Assembly (NCBI GenBank): GCA_033558025.1
Contig: JAUCEF010000014.1
Span: forward strand, 3,286,001-3,350,000
Reading direction: 5' to 3'
Source: Phytophthora sp. 'mugwort'
Lineage: Eukaryota > Oomycota > Peronosporomycetes > Peronosporales > Peronosporaceae
DNA: 64,000 nt
Both the position numbers and the translations under genes were made by a program. Positions 21,815 through 33,989 of this stretch are shown here, piece after piece. The notes under the pieces were generated by a model. That model was given only the letters and a program-made list of their open reading frames with translations, made no database searches and was not told the origin of the DNA. Numbering within the stretch: the first letter of the stretch is position 1; the number at the start of each line of letters is the position of its first letter.

Positions 21815-23758
21815 TCTCGCAGTTACGACCGTTGGCCAACATGCCCATTGGACCCCGCCCCAAGCCACACTACGGCTGCGCACTCCATACTTGGAGCTTC
21901 AGTGGCTATGAAGTCGCTGATCTCACGGTGTCGTTAATACGCAAGCTCCTGGTTCAGTACAAGGTACCCGGCCTGCCAACGACTGCACTTGGCCTTGAAC
22001 GAGCGCCTCCCGGAAATGTATGGGGCAGGGACCTAAAGATGAACAAGCACGTACTACCAGTGAACGCGGACTCGCTGTACAGACTTCAGCACAACGCACT
22101 TTGGGTGGGCTTTAGGCTGCAGCACGTGCAAGGCGCTATGACTCGCTGCCATCATGGGTGTGGAGTCATTGAAACCGTCTCCCATCTCTTTTGGTATTGT
22201 GACTTTGCGGCAACCGTATGGGCGGAATGGCTTGAGGTGTTCCAACAGTGGTTTGAGTCTCCCATTGAGTGGGCGACTATGGTCTACTTCGCGGACATCA
22301 TGCCTACGCCCCGAGCCAAAAAGGACTTTGGTTACAGCCTCTTTGCGGTCTTCCACATAGTGAGAGTTGTGGTACTTCGCTGCCTATGGACGCACCGCAA
22401 TGACATCCGCTTCCACGAGTATGAACCAAGTCTCATCGGCGTCAAGGCTCGGGTGCACGCCCTGATTGACCTTCATGTTGCTGCCTTATGGCAGGCAACC
22501 CAGGCGCAAGCAATAAGACAGTCCACGCAGGTGAGTAGGCAACTACACACCTTATTGCGAGGACTGCCTGTGTCGGCACCCTTCGATGACAATGGCCCAA
22601 GCGACCACGAGGCGGAAGCCCGTCAGCGGGACTCCTTACTCGCGAACATGTTGAACGACGACAGGGAAGAGACGTCCGGAGCGTTGGCGCCCTTCACGAC
22701 TGCAGATCCAAGCGATCGCGCGGTGGAAACCCGTCAGCGGGGTTCCTTTCCCGCGGCCATGTTGAACCGTAGCCGGGAACCCGACGCCTGTGGCCCGAAG
22801 GTAAGGCCACAAGCTCAAGGCTTCATCCTGATGTCTTACAATCCGCCGCCGGCGTGCTCGGCCATTACTGGCTTCAGTCTCCACCACTTTCACGCCCATA
22901 CGCCAAGTTCCCGGCTCCATTTGCCGATCGCTTAGCGGGCGTTGCCTTATGTCTGCTGTACCCGAAGGCAGTGTGGATTTTTGAACCCAGGCGGGGCCCC
23001 ACGTTAGCGGACAGGCGGGCGAAGAACGCGACACGCTACAGACGCTTACGCGTGTTATGGCATGCACGACATCACTAGACTACTCCTTGGATCGAGGTCT
23101 AGAGCGGCGCCACACTCCCGAGCCGCGCGTACTACCAGGCCTACAAGCCCATGAGACGACGACTGGGAGGCTTTGCCCCTCTAGACCACGACCCGCATCT
23201 CTCCTACTGAAGTGCCCGGTCAAGCAGTCTCAAAAACTACCGGGTCTAACCGTGCTTCCAGGCCTACAGCCCATGAGACGGCGCCCAGTAGCCCCCAAGA
23301 CCACCAGTCCAGTCACAAGACCAGATAGCCCAACCTTCGCGGCCAAACTCCAACCATCGTCCGAAAGGTCTGGTCGGCCCGGGGATTGAACCCTGGCCGC
23401 TTCCGTCCGACACTGGATGCTTAACCAGCTGAGCTATCTGAGCTCACTAGAAGTAGGTGGCTCACCACCACCTGGTTCATCGGGTTATACTTGGTTTTTG
23501 TATAGACCCCATCGGAAAGGTCCTGCAAATGTCCAACTCGGCCCAGAGACGTCTCCGGACGTCCACCAGTTTCCTCCTGGACACTAAAATGGGTCCTTCA
23601 GGGTACCCACTTTCGAGAAAATGGACCTTTTTTGGACACCAATTGGATATTTCGTACCCAAGTTTTGGGTCCACATGACCCAAATCGATCCCAAATAGCA
23701 AGTAGGGTAGCTAAGTAGGTTGCTTACTAGCCTTAAAGTGTAATGTATTTTTTGTTAA
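21815..23758 (+). mobile_element. 5'-truncated LINE inserted in copia RT
   Basis: A 1.94-kb insertion in sense opposite to copia, flanked by perfect 15-bp direct repeats. It carries the end of a non-LTR retrotransposon ORF2, open to the stop at 22935. The zf-RVT region (22070-22260: DSLYRLQHNALWVGFRL...RCHHGCGVIETVSHLFWYC) is followed by a helical tail and a low-complexity region with an internal duplication (22590-22790). The reverse transcriptase and endonuclease are missing, as expected for 5' truncation. The 3' tail (22936-23758) has no poly-A but ends AT-rich. It contains two copies of a CCAGGCCTAC(A)AGCCCATGAGACG element (near 23135 and 23256) and a tRNA-like stretch on the opposite strand. 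Confidence 0.85.
23372..23450 (-). other. tRNA-derived sequence with A and B boxes (SINE-like), not a functional tRNA
   Basis: On the minus strand the sequence has TAGCTCAGCTGGTTAAGC (A box) followed by GGTTCAATCCC (B box) about 31 nt later, the internal promoter of RNA polymerase III. The T arm forms four of five pairs. The acceptor stem does not pair and the anticodon arm is poor, so this is not a working tRNA gene. It may be the head of a tRNA-derived SINE whose body runs leftward within the LINE 3' tail. Confidence 0.6.
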
Positions 23759-23773
23759 TCTCCTTCCATGGTG
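23759..23773. repeat. 15-bp target-site duplication, right copy
   Basis: Identical to 21800-21814. Deleting 21815-23773 rejoins the copia reverse transcriptase in one frame. Confidence 0.9.
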
Positions 23774-25065
23774 CTGTTTAGAAATGCCGTATGGACATCC
23801 ATTTGATGGATATGACAGTCCAATATAGTCCTAGTTACTAACACTAGGCGTAGTGACTCGAATCGTACCACCGGCGCGTATACCTCGCGCAGACCACCTC
23901 AACTCTTGGTGATTACCCTGTGCAACAAGGCGCGCTATGGATCGCTCGACAGTACCGTCGGAATTATACTTTACTACTAGTACCCAATGAAATGGCAAAG
24001 CCTTTCGCCCGGGAGGGAGTCGCACGAGTCTCCACGTTCCATTATCGATCAATGGTCGTACTCTAATCCCGGAGCTGTTTTCCACTGCTCTACTCAAGGC
24101 TTCTTTCACTGTGTGTGGTGTAGGCACGGTATATCGAGTGCGACATTCTTATCTAACATTGACTGGAAGCATTGACTGTCCTGATATTGTTTTGGTTTCT
24201 TAGTCTCGCAACGTGGCATAGGTTCGCGGCTTATTGGTGTCTCCATAAGGCCTGCTCGTCGTCGTTTATTTATAGCTCCCACTGCTCGCGTAGATGCCTC
24301 AGTAAGTGCTTAGCTCCCACTGAATCAGCTGACCCCTATGCAGATTGGCCAGCTCCCACTACCTCCGTACTCTCGATGGCAGGATGTTTTGCTTCCTCTG
24401 CTGCGGGTGACTCTCGCGCGGCAGTTTCCATTGTGAGAGCAGTCTCGGTCTCTCCGTGTGCTTTGCACATATTCCAGAAGCGCTTAGAAAAGACAAGAAG
24501 CTATCCGCAAGAGCCAATTAGTGCCGGTTTCTCGGAATATAAGAGGATACCAAAGGATACAGGTGACTGGGTGTCTATAATGACAGACACATCATATCAA
24601 GAAACGTCCTGTACGATACCATCAATGTAGCCATCTTGATACAACGGGCTTTCAAAAATACCGGTAATTTACTCACGTTTGGAGAGGTGCCATGCACCAT
24701 TTCGTACTGCGCCTTGTTTCCCACACATCTCATAGGTGTATGCTTATGTACGTAGGTCACATACATATGTGCTTCAGGTCACCATCTGTGTGCCATATCA
24801 GCATCCTTTAATGCACAACGAATCCTATCGAGCTTGCTCTGATGGTCTCGTTCTGCCGCTCCAAGTTTTTTCTGGACTGTATGTATTAGATGTCTGAAAA
24901 ACAATACCCTTCTTTTCACAGAAGTTCTTAAAAGCGGCGTTCACAAGCTCGGTGCCTCTATCAGACCGGATTCGACGATTTCTGAATTTGCCTTCACGCT
25001 CCTAGTCGAAATAGTAACTCTGTGACCTTTTCAAATACCTTCTTTTTTTATCGTAGTACGTATGT

Positions 25066-25080
25066 CCCCCCCCCCCCCCC
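25066..25080. repeat. 15-nt poly-C run
   Basis: A homopolymer inside the decayed copia element. It may be an assembly error site as well as a real run. Confidence 0.8.
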
Positions 25081-25988
25081 AATGATGTGTTGTCATCAAT
25101 TATACTCACGAAGTATTGAATCGTATCTACACTTCCATATACCCCATTGTTTTCAGGGGTCCGTTGTGCCCATATGAATGGTACTGATAGGCTGTTTATC
25201 TCTTGAACCTTTAGCAGTACGATAGGACATTCTCCGCTTCTTCACTTCCGCACAAGTTATGCAAAAAGGTACCTCTTTTAACGCAGATGGCGATAGCGTG
25301 GGCATTCCTTCCACTATGGCTTGGCTCAACATTGCCATCACTGTTTCTTTATTGAGATGGCCAAGTTTTACGTGCCATTCCTGCAATGTGTTTTCCAATT
25401 TCCCGACTCCTGGTAGTTCTAGCAGTTTACAGGTCTCTGCTTCGACAGCATTGCACAACGGTTGTCTCTCTTTGACTGTGTTGTTTTGTACGTAGTATGC
25501 CCCATTAATCGATCTAGTCACAAACGCTAACTCGCTGTCCAAGAAACTAAATTTGAACTTACCAGTCGGTGATCCAATGATCTCGTACCCATTTCTCCGT
25601 AACCAATATCCACTAAGAATGTTTCAAGTTGCGTGTGATGGAAGTGCTATATTCTCAAAAAGGAATGGTCGTATCCCTTGCGGATCATGCAATACAGTTT
25701 CATTGTGCCAATGTGTATTTGAATGCTTAGACCCTTGTGCAAATGTAAACATGTATCCAGTGTCGGGTCGTTTTTCGACGATTCTCGACTCTTCGCAGGT
25801 TAGACCGATTCCGCAGTCTGAGTCCAACACCAGCGAGTCTGTGATTAAACATGTTTGGCATCAAGCAAGTAAGGATACAACGGCCGTACCTTGTCTTCCA
25901 GGTGCATCTTCTGAGGGCTTATCTCTCTTGCAATCAGCTGTTCTCCCGGAGACGTTGACGCTTCTTCGTTGTCTATTCCAATCACCTG

Positions 25989-26003
25989 CCCCCCCCCCCC
26001 CCC
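25989..26003. repeat. 15-nt poly-C run
   Basis: Second run of the same length in the same element, 923 bp from the first. Confidence 0.8.
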
Positions 26004-26960
26004 GTTGACGCCAATTTCAAACACGAAACCCATTGGATCGTCCGTTGTTTTGCTCATTGAACAAAATCAGGTCGCTTCCTGGAGTTAGAGGCAGCTCCAC
26101 TCCGTTGGGGGACTGACCGAAGGTGCTGGACTCGTAGGCACGGCCTTGCATCCAAAAACTGACACGTCTACGGGTAGACGGTCCTGGTTGGCACAATTGT
26201 CCGCTCCTTTTCTGGCCCCTTGGCTTCTGCGCGGTACTTTCCCTTATCAGCCATCTTTAGCGGTGGTTCAGGGTCAGTTCGCGCCTTCCTTACAGCACGT
26301 GGGTACGACCAGATGTTGCGCCGGAAAACCGTTTGGTCGATATCTTGCTTGCGCTTGCTGCACTGGTGCTTGAAATGCGGTCCACCGCTGATGTCATTGT
26401 GGACGCCAACACAACCATTGCACTCAGATTTTGGTGCGAATCTTATGTCGGCTGGGAAGTGGTCTTCCTTTTCGTAGGGCCGATCCAGCGGCTTTGATAG
26501 ACTTGTTCGTCTTAGCATCAACGTGGTTCACAATGCACCATTCCCCAAAACCTTGGTCAGCCTTGCTCTTGCTCCTAGAGATTACGCCGAGCTTGGACTC
26601 GACCTTCTCCAGTGTGAACACTTCCGGCTTAAGCGCAACCGCCGAACCCAGAGGTGTCCGGGCAGGACCGGCAAAATCTTGATCAGCATCATCTGCTTCG
26701 AAATCAGACCGACTGTCAGCGCCTTGGCGCTGTTCCGATTTGCCTGGTCTCTTGCTGCCTTGGGTTGCTGGAGCAGGTGTGAAGCGCTCTAAAAATCAGA
26801 GGCAGCTATAGTTTCGAAGCGCTGCACCAGCTCTACCACACCAGACACGGTGTTGAGGTCATAGCGTTTCTCAATCGCACGCCGAAGCTCGTGCACCGGT
26901 CGTTGCACCAGGCGTCTCGTCCGCAAAAAACTGCCGGAAGGGATATGTCAGAAGATCCTA

Positions 26961-27463
26961 GATGTACGAGATTGGCTAGTTGCATCGTAATTAAAATGCC
27001 ATAGAAGTGGTATATGAATCATTCCCATCTCCATTTTCCTTGAGGATATGCATTACACGCAGGTCGTACCCAGACCATCATTCGGGTTCGGTGGCTCGGC
27101 GGTTATATCCCCCTTCCCAGTCGCAATAAACACCAGGGGCTCAGGAAGCAGATAGCAGGGAGCAGCGGCGGTTGTCTCGTGTGCCCGTGCTACAAGGAAA
27201 ACAGGATCTCTAGGACCGCTGCAATGCCCCCAACGCGCGCACGCATCGCGTCGGGCACAGGCGAGTTCAGCTCTCATAGCAACAGCCGCGCAGACTCAGA
27301 GTGCCCGCCGCCCACAGTACGACAGTCAGCCAGGAGCGCGAACAAAAAGCGGCGGAGGGCGTAATCTGCAATACGTGAGCGTGAGGGGGGGGGGCAAGAA
27401 GCGTAAGCAAACGCACCGCCGACGCCCCCTCGCGTAGATCGTAGGCATCGAAAATGCGATGCG
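26961..27463. other. Junction region between copia and MULE
   Basis: No terminal repeat is recognised. A plus-strand stretch at 27220-27363 (PPTRARIASGTGEFSS...) could be the disordered N-terminus of the MULE protein in another frame. A 10-nt G run is at 27385-27394. Confidence 0.4.
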
Positions 27464-30400
27464 ATGTCCTCGAAGGGCTCCCAGTTTGACGACGAATCAA
27501 GCAGCCCAAAAGGCTCCATTTCGGCGGACGCCACCTCCCCGCTCGTCGACTGGCGTGGCGACGTTAATGATGGCGATACTGGAGATACCACGGCTCTGGA
27601 TGCCGATGCGCACATTCCTGAGCTTGACGTGAGGGTTTTCCCGGATTTGGATATCCTCGGGGCCTTTTTTATTATTTGAAGCCGTACAGCTGACGCACAT
27701 TCCAGGTATGGTAACACAGTTCGAAACTACGCATCACTAAGGGGTGGGGGTTCGGACTGCAGTACTACTGGTTGGGATTTATTTACAACATTAGTGTTCA
27801 GCAGATCTACTCCGTGCGCACAGCTACTGCCGTGCACAGGCGTAATGCACGGGTGGATGCAAAACCGACCTTCGCGCAGGAGGATCTCAAGTTCTACAAC
27901 AGGACGTACGTTTGCACACACACTGGCACTCATCGTGGTAGTACAGGTCGAGGATCGCGGCCAAATCAATGCTCGAGGAGAACCGGATGTGAAGCTCATG
28001 TATGCTTGAATGTTAGTTGGACAGCGCCTGGCGTGGCTAATATCGTCTATCTTCGTCTACCTTCGCCTATCTAGATAAACGCATGTGTTCGGGAAAACGG
28101 CGACTGCGAAGTTGCGGTAACGAGGCAGAGCACGTCTCACAACCATGACGTCGGCGCACATGCGTACATGTCGTACCATGAAGTACGCAGGTGTCCGATG
28201 ATGAGGTCTTAATGACTGTTCAGCCTCTTCATCTGTCTGGAGCAAACAGAAAGCGGATTTTGGTGTATATCACCGAGTCGCCGAGTCCACAAGCGTCGAA
28301 CCGACCATGAAGGATGGCCACAATCTTCTAGACAGGCTGAAGGGGGAAAGTTACGTTTCTCCTACCATGGAGGAGAAAATTCGAGCGATTCTCGAGGACT
28401 TCGCCTCGCAGAAAGGGAACCTGGCACGCGTCTACGCAAATGAACAGGTACGTTACATATCATATCCCTTTTTGAATTAATTGCTTACTGTTTTTCTCTT
28501 CTTGTCTAGAATGTTGTTGAGTGCATCTCTTCAGTCCGCACATATGAGGAGCATGTTCGAGCATTTTCCCGAGGTGCTTCTTATTGACGCCACCCACGAT
28601 ACGAACTCCAAACTATTTAGCTTCATGATTCATGATACGATGGGAAAAGGACAGCATATACAGGTTTGTAATTGATCAATTAAATAGATTGGGTATCACT
28701 CTTAGACTGTGGGCCTCGATCCGTTGGAACTGGTCCTGATCTCTGTCTTTAGCATTGCCTAGTCGAGAACGAGCGGAAGGAGACGGTACGGATTGCATGT
28801 CGGCAATTTAAGGAAGGATGCCAAGGCTATGACTCCGTCCCTGTCATTATGATTGATAAGGACATTACTGAGCGGTCGATGTTGCTGTAGAGTTCCCAAG
28901 CGCGCGCTTACTGCTTTGCCATTCCCATGTGGTAAATGGAGGTGTCGAAGGAAAAGTACAACATGGATGTTCCAATAAATAAATAAAGCGTCTGGGGCAG
29001 TTGTTGGTGAGGGCGCCAACACAGGCATATAAACACGTTATAGATGTCATGAAGGCTGTTTTACGAGTGGAGGAAAAGAAGCGTATGTGGTTTGTGTATG
29101 ACGAAAACTGGACCACGTGCAAGGAGCAGCAGAGCTTAGTGTATAGCGGCAACTTCCACACGTGGAAACCAGACAAACAATAGGTGAGTGCGAATCAAGA
29201 GGTCATCCTTGTCGGTTTAACTCATGGTAATATTTATTTATTTTATTAGACTTGGATCAAGCTGGCAAAAACTAAAATCGCTTGTGAATCGATCCACGAC
29301 GCTTGTATGACTGCGTTCTCTGCAGTTTGTTTTCAGACCGTGAACGAGAAACTCTGGGCTCGACGTGTGAATCTCATTGGTGTATACTGGAACGCCGAGT
29401 AGGACAACGAGATAAACCATCTTGTGAATATTGTGTCACGCCATGCCGTGGAGCTCGTGAATCAACAGTATGATTTCGCGTTGATTTTGACGACAAAGTA
29501 TCGCTAGTATTCGCTTGGCCCCTATGTGATGATACAGTACACGACGGCGAAAGAAGATGATTTAACGGAGGAATACATGGTTAACCCCGCAGTCTGAATG
29601 TGTTCCTGTATACTTCCGAGTGCCAAGACTATTGCTGTCGGCACATCATATATCACAGGAAAGAAACCGGGTGTAACCAGTTGGTTCCTGAGGGTTTCTC
29701 CACCCGCATTGTTATGCCAAAAACTACCGACAATTGAAACACGTGTAGTTGATGTGAGCGATGACGTTTTGCCCTACGAAGACCGATCCACTCCGCGTCT
29801 ACCTGATGGGTGATCGAAGAATCAGACGGAAAAGTTCAAAGAATTGTTTTCTGTGGGAAGGCAGATCGCTGCTGTTGGTAGTCGGTGAGCATGGCGGCTC
29901 AGTCAAAACTAAACGACACATTGACACAGTTTCTGAACGTAATTAAGGAAGGCAGCTGCCCTACCTTGATGAGTCCCGACGTGGAGACCCCGACGTTGAA
30001 GGTGATGTGGATCTCAGTCTAAAAGTGACGGTCCGTCTGAAACAGACGCACAGCATGAATCTGTGCAGGAGGAAAGTGCTGAAAGGCTTGAAGTTCCTGG
30101 CGCTTGAGATAGTGAATATCATCTGTCTTCTAGCGGGAGAGCCGTGTCTCTCTGATCGGTGATATGGACTGTTCCAGCCGTCTGCTAGACGAACGTGAAC
30201 GTGCCATCTTCCATGAGGAGAGCCCTACCGAGACTCCTACCGAAACAGTGCGGCAGACCGAAACCGTGTACACCCGGAAACCGTGATCGAGACGGAAACT
30301 GTGAACGAGTCGGAAACTGGGGCAGGCAACGAGACTGTGTCTGGCCGTGATGACGCTTTTGACGCTCCCCGGTACGTCGATTCAGCTGGAGGCGCGCAAC

Positions 30401-31660
30401 CGGGACGCGCTCGCCAAATTTGGACGGTTTCGTCGACTACTAAGAAGCCAGGACGGGATAAAGTTACTAAAGCATCCCGTAAAAAGGCGATAAATCAGGC
30501 TTGGAGCAAACTAATCGACTCGTAAATGCAGTGGTGTTGGGGATGGTGCCATCTCTGGGTTTTGTACTGGAAAATCTACCGTGCGTCGAGTAACTATCAG
30601 TATGCTGACGCGCTGAAGCACTGACAATTCTCCAGCCGTCGAAGCGAGCCAAAATCACTCCGTGTGAGCGGCGAACAAACCACCGACCGATGCAGTGACA
30701 GTTATGACGGTGCTGCCAGTGCGCAAGATTGAAGCGTGCCAAAAAATGCCCGCCCTATTCCAGAACAGGTAGTTCAGTCACGAGCGCTCAATAGTGCAAG
30801 CCGACGTTACGCTGATCACAGGACGAATTACGTACGATATAGCGATACCGAAAGCAATGAGATCGTGGCATAACGCTATCGCCCACTTTGATGACATTGA
30901 CGCTGCCATAACATGGGTCAAGAACAAAGAAGAACGCTGTTGGAAGCCAAACGAGCCCACATGGAATGATGCAGTTATGGATGAGGCCACGACGGCATCT
31001 CGTTTATAAGCTATTAATGTGCTGGGTGATTTTTACTAGGCCACGTCGTTGTTCGGGAGAACAGTGCTAGAAGGACATCGCGTGGGTCTACTGTCTATAC
31101 ATTAGCGGACCGGCTCAGAAACAAAGCCACAGTTTTTACATTCCCCTAAGAGGTCCTGCGCTATCCTGTGTTCGACAAGAACATGATTAAGAACCAACAC
31201 GTATGGGAAGCTAAAAACGTTGCAATTAAGAGGAACTTGACGGAAGTGGAGGTGGAAAACGGTTCAAGTCAAGCAACATGCCCGATCGAATCCAGTGAAA
31301 CCCTCGAAGCGAAAAAAAAGGCTCCTATTTTTTCGAATATAAAAATTAATTACGAGTTGAACCATCGTGTGCAGTGGCGGTGGACTTCAACAAGATATTA
31401 GTCACTATCCGCAGGAAACTGGCAACAGGTTTGCCTCTCTGAAGGCGTACGTTTAGGCAGAGCTGACCCCACTACTACCTAAACCGATTTCGCCCAAGCG
31501 ACCCCGGATGAGGCGCATGGAACGGCTAGCACAGCTTGACGACGTCAACTGTGGTGTGTTCGTACTCTTATTCCTTGAGCTTGCTCTATGCGAAGTGGAG
31601 TCCACTGGTCTCGAGGGTAATGTGAAGCAGGCGATGCAGTTCTTTCGGTACTGATACCTT
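27464..31660 (+). mobile_element. FAR1-type Mutator-like element with Ulp1-like protease relic
   Basis: Decayed protein fragments follow one another on the plus strand. An acidic start with VFPDLDILGAF is at 27600. A helical segment (28303-28446) is followed by an intron-like GTACGT...TCTAG, then the MULE core (28560-28665: FPEVLLIDATHDTNSKLFSFM, with the first catalytic Asp). Across another likely intron comes the core continuation (28755-28870: VENERKETVRIA...VIMIDKDITE). Further pieces are at 29080-29170 (DENWTTCKEQQSLVYSGN) and a decayed SWIM finger near 29580-29660. The far end (31490-31650) has QLDDVNCGVFVLLFLELALC, the Cys-box of Ulp1/C48 proteases. This is consistent with the MULE class that carries a SUMO-protease domain. 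Terminal repeats were not found. Confidence 0.7.
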
Positions 31661-32430
31661 ATCAGCATTATAACGTTAATCTAAGATGTTATTTTTTATA
31701 CTGCCTTACTACACCATTGCAAGAAAACTACGTTTTAGTGTTCACAGGAAGAAGATGGTTAAAGGACTCATTATGCTTCCTCCATCGTTTCTTCTCTGAA
31801 ATTATTTAATGCAATATTTCTTAGGCGAGCATTTCGTTAGGTTAGCGCTTTCGGCGCTCGATCGCAGAGCTCGTCTTTGATGAGGCTTCAAACCTTTGGC
31901 CAATGCGTAGGGGAAATATACCAGTCGTATGGCGCTGTGCATCTTATGTACTGTATAAATGGAGCCGCTTGACGACCACAAGGCTCTTGAACCCTTTTGC
32001 CGTAAGAACACAACGCAAAGTACTTAGCAAAATTGCCATCTTCTGATGACCCATCGACATTCAGTCTGTGATTCGGATTTTCTTTTCACGAAAGTGGTTC
32101 GTCTTTAGGGGAAACTGGGCAGCTTATAGAAGAAATACTGACCGCATATGGTGTATGCTATCCAAACTACTGTAAAACCGGATATTCTGCCTCATCCCTC
32201 TAATAATAATGCCCCATCCCCAAACTGTACTGTGCTGAGTGGGGACTTGCGATAGTGCCCCACTCTCTTTAAGTAACTCACCTCTGATTTTAACGATAAT
32301 AATTATCATAATTATCAATCTGAGCCCGCATAAATCAATGGCCATGGGCGAGTTGCTAGGTCACCAACCTCAGTGGCGACGCCGATTGAGCTCAGGGAGC
32401 AGTTTTTTTTTCACATTTCATTATCAGTTT
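31661..32430. other. AT-rich spacer between MULE and pogo relics
   Basis: No gene seen. It contains short ATT/AAT-rich stretches around 32195 and 32295. Confidence 0.5.
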
Positions 32431-33190
32431 CCAGTCGTGGCGATGAAGTCCAAGTTAACGGTTGAAGAGAAGGTGTCTGTAATCCAAGAACTAAGCGTCC
32501 GGTTGCCAAAAAGCTCTACAGGTAGACATTGAGCACGTGCAGCAGTTGATCAAGGAGTACAATAATCAGTACTCGAACATTTACAACATGGATGAGACTG
32601 CTGTCTTCCTTGACCACAATCGCAACACAACCATCGAATTTCGTGGGGTAAAGGACATCAAATTAAAATCGTTCGGCTTCGAGAGAAAAAAAAACGTCAT
32701 ACCGCTGTCTTTGTCTGCTTCGTGGCGCGATCAAAATTCAATACCCCATCCCTTTACTAGAGCCCCATGAGCCAGTATCGCAAACTTCACTGTAATTGAC
32801 TTGTTAGCACACTATACTTCGAGACCGTGTCGGACTGGTCATGAAGGCGTTATTGTGCAGCGTAGACTGTGCAGGTAGCCTATGTCCTCGATGTACGACG
32901 ATTGCTACCTGCCGAAAGCCTTTGCAGCCCGTACACGTTCTTTTCTTCACCCGTAGCCCTGGTTCGTCGAGGAGTGGTTCTCTCACGAGCGCATCTTCAT
33001 AGCGAGCAATTGGTACGCGACGCTTCGCTTGAAGCTCGCTCACAACTAACGCATCACTGAGAGCTACCAGATGGTTTTGACCTTATCTTTACTCCCAGTG
33101 AATAGGGTCTTCTTGCCGTGAAAGGCCAGTTTGTCGGTCACACTTTGGCTCGGTTTGCTCATTTTACTTGAAATGTTAAATTGGCTCAAC
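32431..33190 (+). mobile_element. Pogo-like (DDE_1) transposase relic
   Basis: A CENP-B/pogo-like helix-turn-helix start (MKSKLTVEEKVSVIQELS at 32443) is followed at once, out of frame, by the catalytic part (32537-32770): YNMDETAVFLDHNRNTTIEF, with NMDET holding the first catalytic Asp, and KSFGFERKKNVIPLSLSAS. The region between them in intact elements, about 100 residues, is missing. The tail to 33180 has several stops. This is an internally deleted, dead copy abutting the next LTR. Confidence 0.7.
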
Positions 33191-33192
33191 AC

Positions 33193-33450
33193 TGTAGAGG
33201 TCAAATTCGTGTGTATTTATCCCTTATTCCTAAATGCCCTACTCTAGACGATTTGCTCAGTCTGAGGCAAATTAGGAAGTGAGTACGCCTTTTGACTGCG
33301 TCCGGGGTGGCATCGATTCATTGCTCTTCAATCTTCACCGCACTATGTACCCAGATCACACCATCAGTGACCTGTTTTGAATGCCCTCTAGTACTTGATG
33401 TCAATAGGTACATCAACTCTAAAAACAATTATCATTCAGTTTCTCTCTTA
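33193..33450 (-). repeat. Copia LTR, first part, split by Harbinger
   Basis: Same family as 20298-20590, starting TGTAG. It is interrupted after TTA at 33448-33450 and continues at 39002-39038. Joined, the two parts give 295 bp, almost the length of the intact LTR. No internal copia sequence abuts it, so it is probably a solo LTR, although a displaced 5' LTR of the same element cannot be excluded. Confidence 0.85.
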
Positions 33451-33470
33451 GGGTGGGTGGTTTGACTTGC
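33451..33470 (+). repeat. Harbinger left terminal inverted repeat
   Basis: GGGTGGGTGGTTTGACTTGC. It matches the reverse complement of 38981-38998 with two mismatches over 18 bases. Confidence 0.85.
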
Positions 33471-33989
33471 AAAACTTGCCGTATTCTGCCGGATTCGACC
33501 TTTTTGGCCAATCAGAGGCGAGGATTTCGCCCCGATCCGGCAGTGCTCGATCCGGCAAAAGAGTGGGACGTCCAGCAATCCTGCACAGCACACATCACAG
33601 GACGTCCGGCGGAGGGAGACTCGCTCGCCCTTCATGCTGCTGGGGAGAGGTCCAGCTAGTCACAAACCCATTAGAGCGATCTTGAGTGCATGACAAGTGA
33701 CTGCGGGCCTCGTCAATATATTTCCGGCAGACGGAGAGGACGAAGCCTTGCGCGGTCTTCTGGAGTCGCACACGCGAAGCCACTGCTCAGTGCTTGTGTG
33801 AAGCTGAAGCTCAACCCTCAGCGCCGCACGTCCGGCACCGACAACAAGCCGGGATACATTGAATTTCTGTTGAAGTGTCACCGTGATGAGGCTGATTGCG
33901 GGGTCGTGGTGCGCACAGGGCCAACCAAGAAGCAACAGAGCAAACTGGGCGGCACATTTCGCAGCACGACATATTTCTCCTGGTGGACA

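Larger units (their letters stand above)
20591..26960 (-). mobile_element. Ty1/copia LTR retrotransposon, degenerate, LINE-interrupted
   Basis: The minus strand carries pol in copia order. The gag-pre-integrase region is at 25542-25153 (EWHVKLGHLNKETV...CITCAEVKKRR). An integrase tail is near 24766-24620 and reverse transcriptase begins at 24127-23770 (NGTWRLVRLPPGRKALPFHW, then QMDVHTAFLN). RT resumes beyond the LINE at 21799-21410 (YVDDL). RNase H is at 21263-20600 (YTDASFAC, then SSKQRSVSLSIAEAKFIALS, then ADIFTKAL). A degenerate Cys/His-rich gag-like stretch lies at about 26520-26170, and a further gag-like stretch runs to about 26960. Stops and frameshifts are frequent. No 5' LTR abuts this end; the related LTR at 33193 is the only candidate. 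Confidence 0.85.

Noticed and set aside
23372..23450. Functional tRNA gene
   Set aside because: A and B boxes are good, but the acceptor stem does not pair and the anticodon arm is poor.
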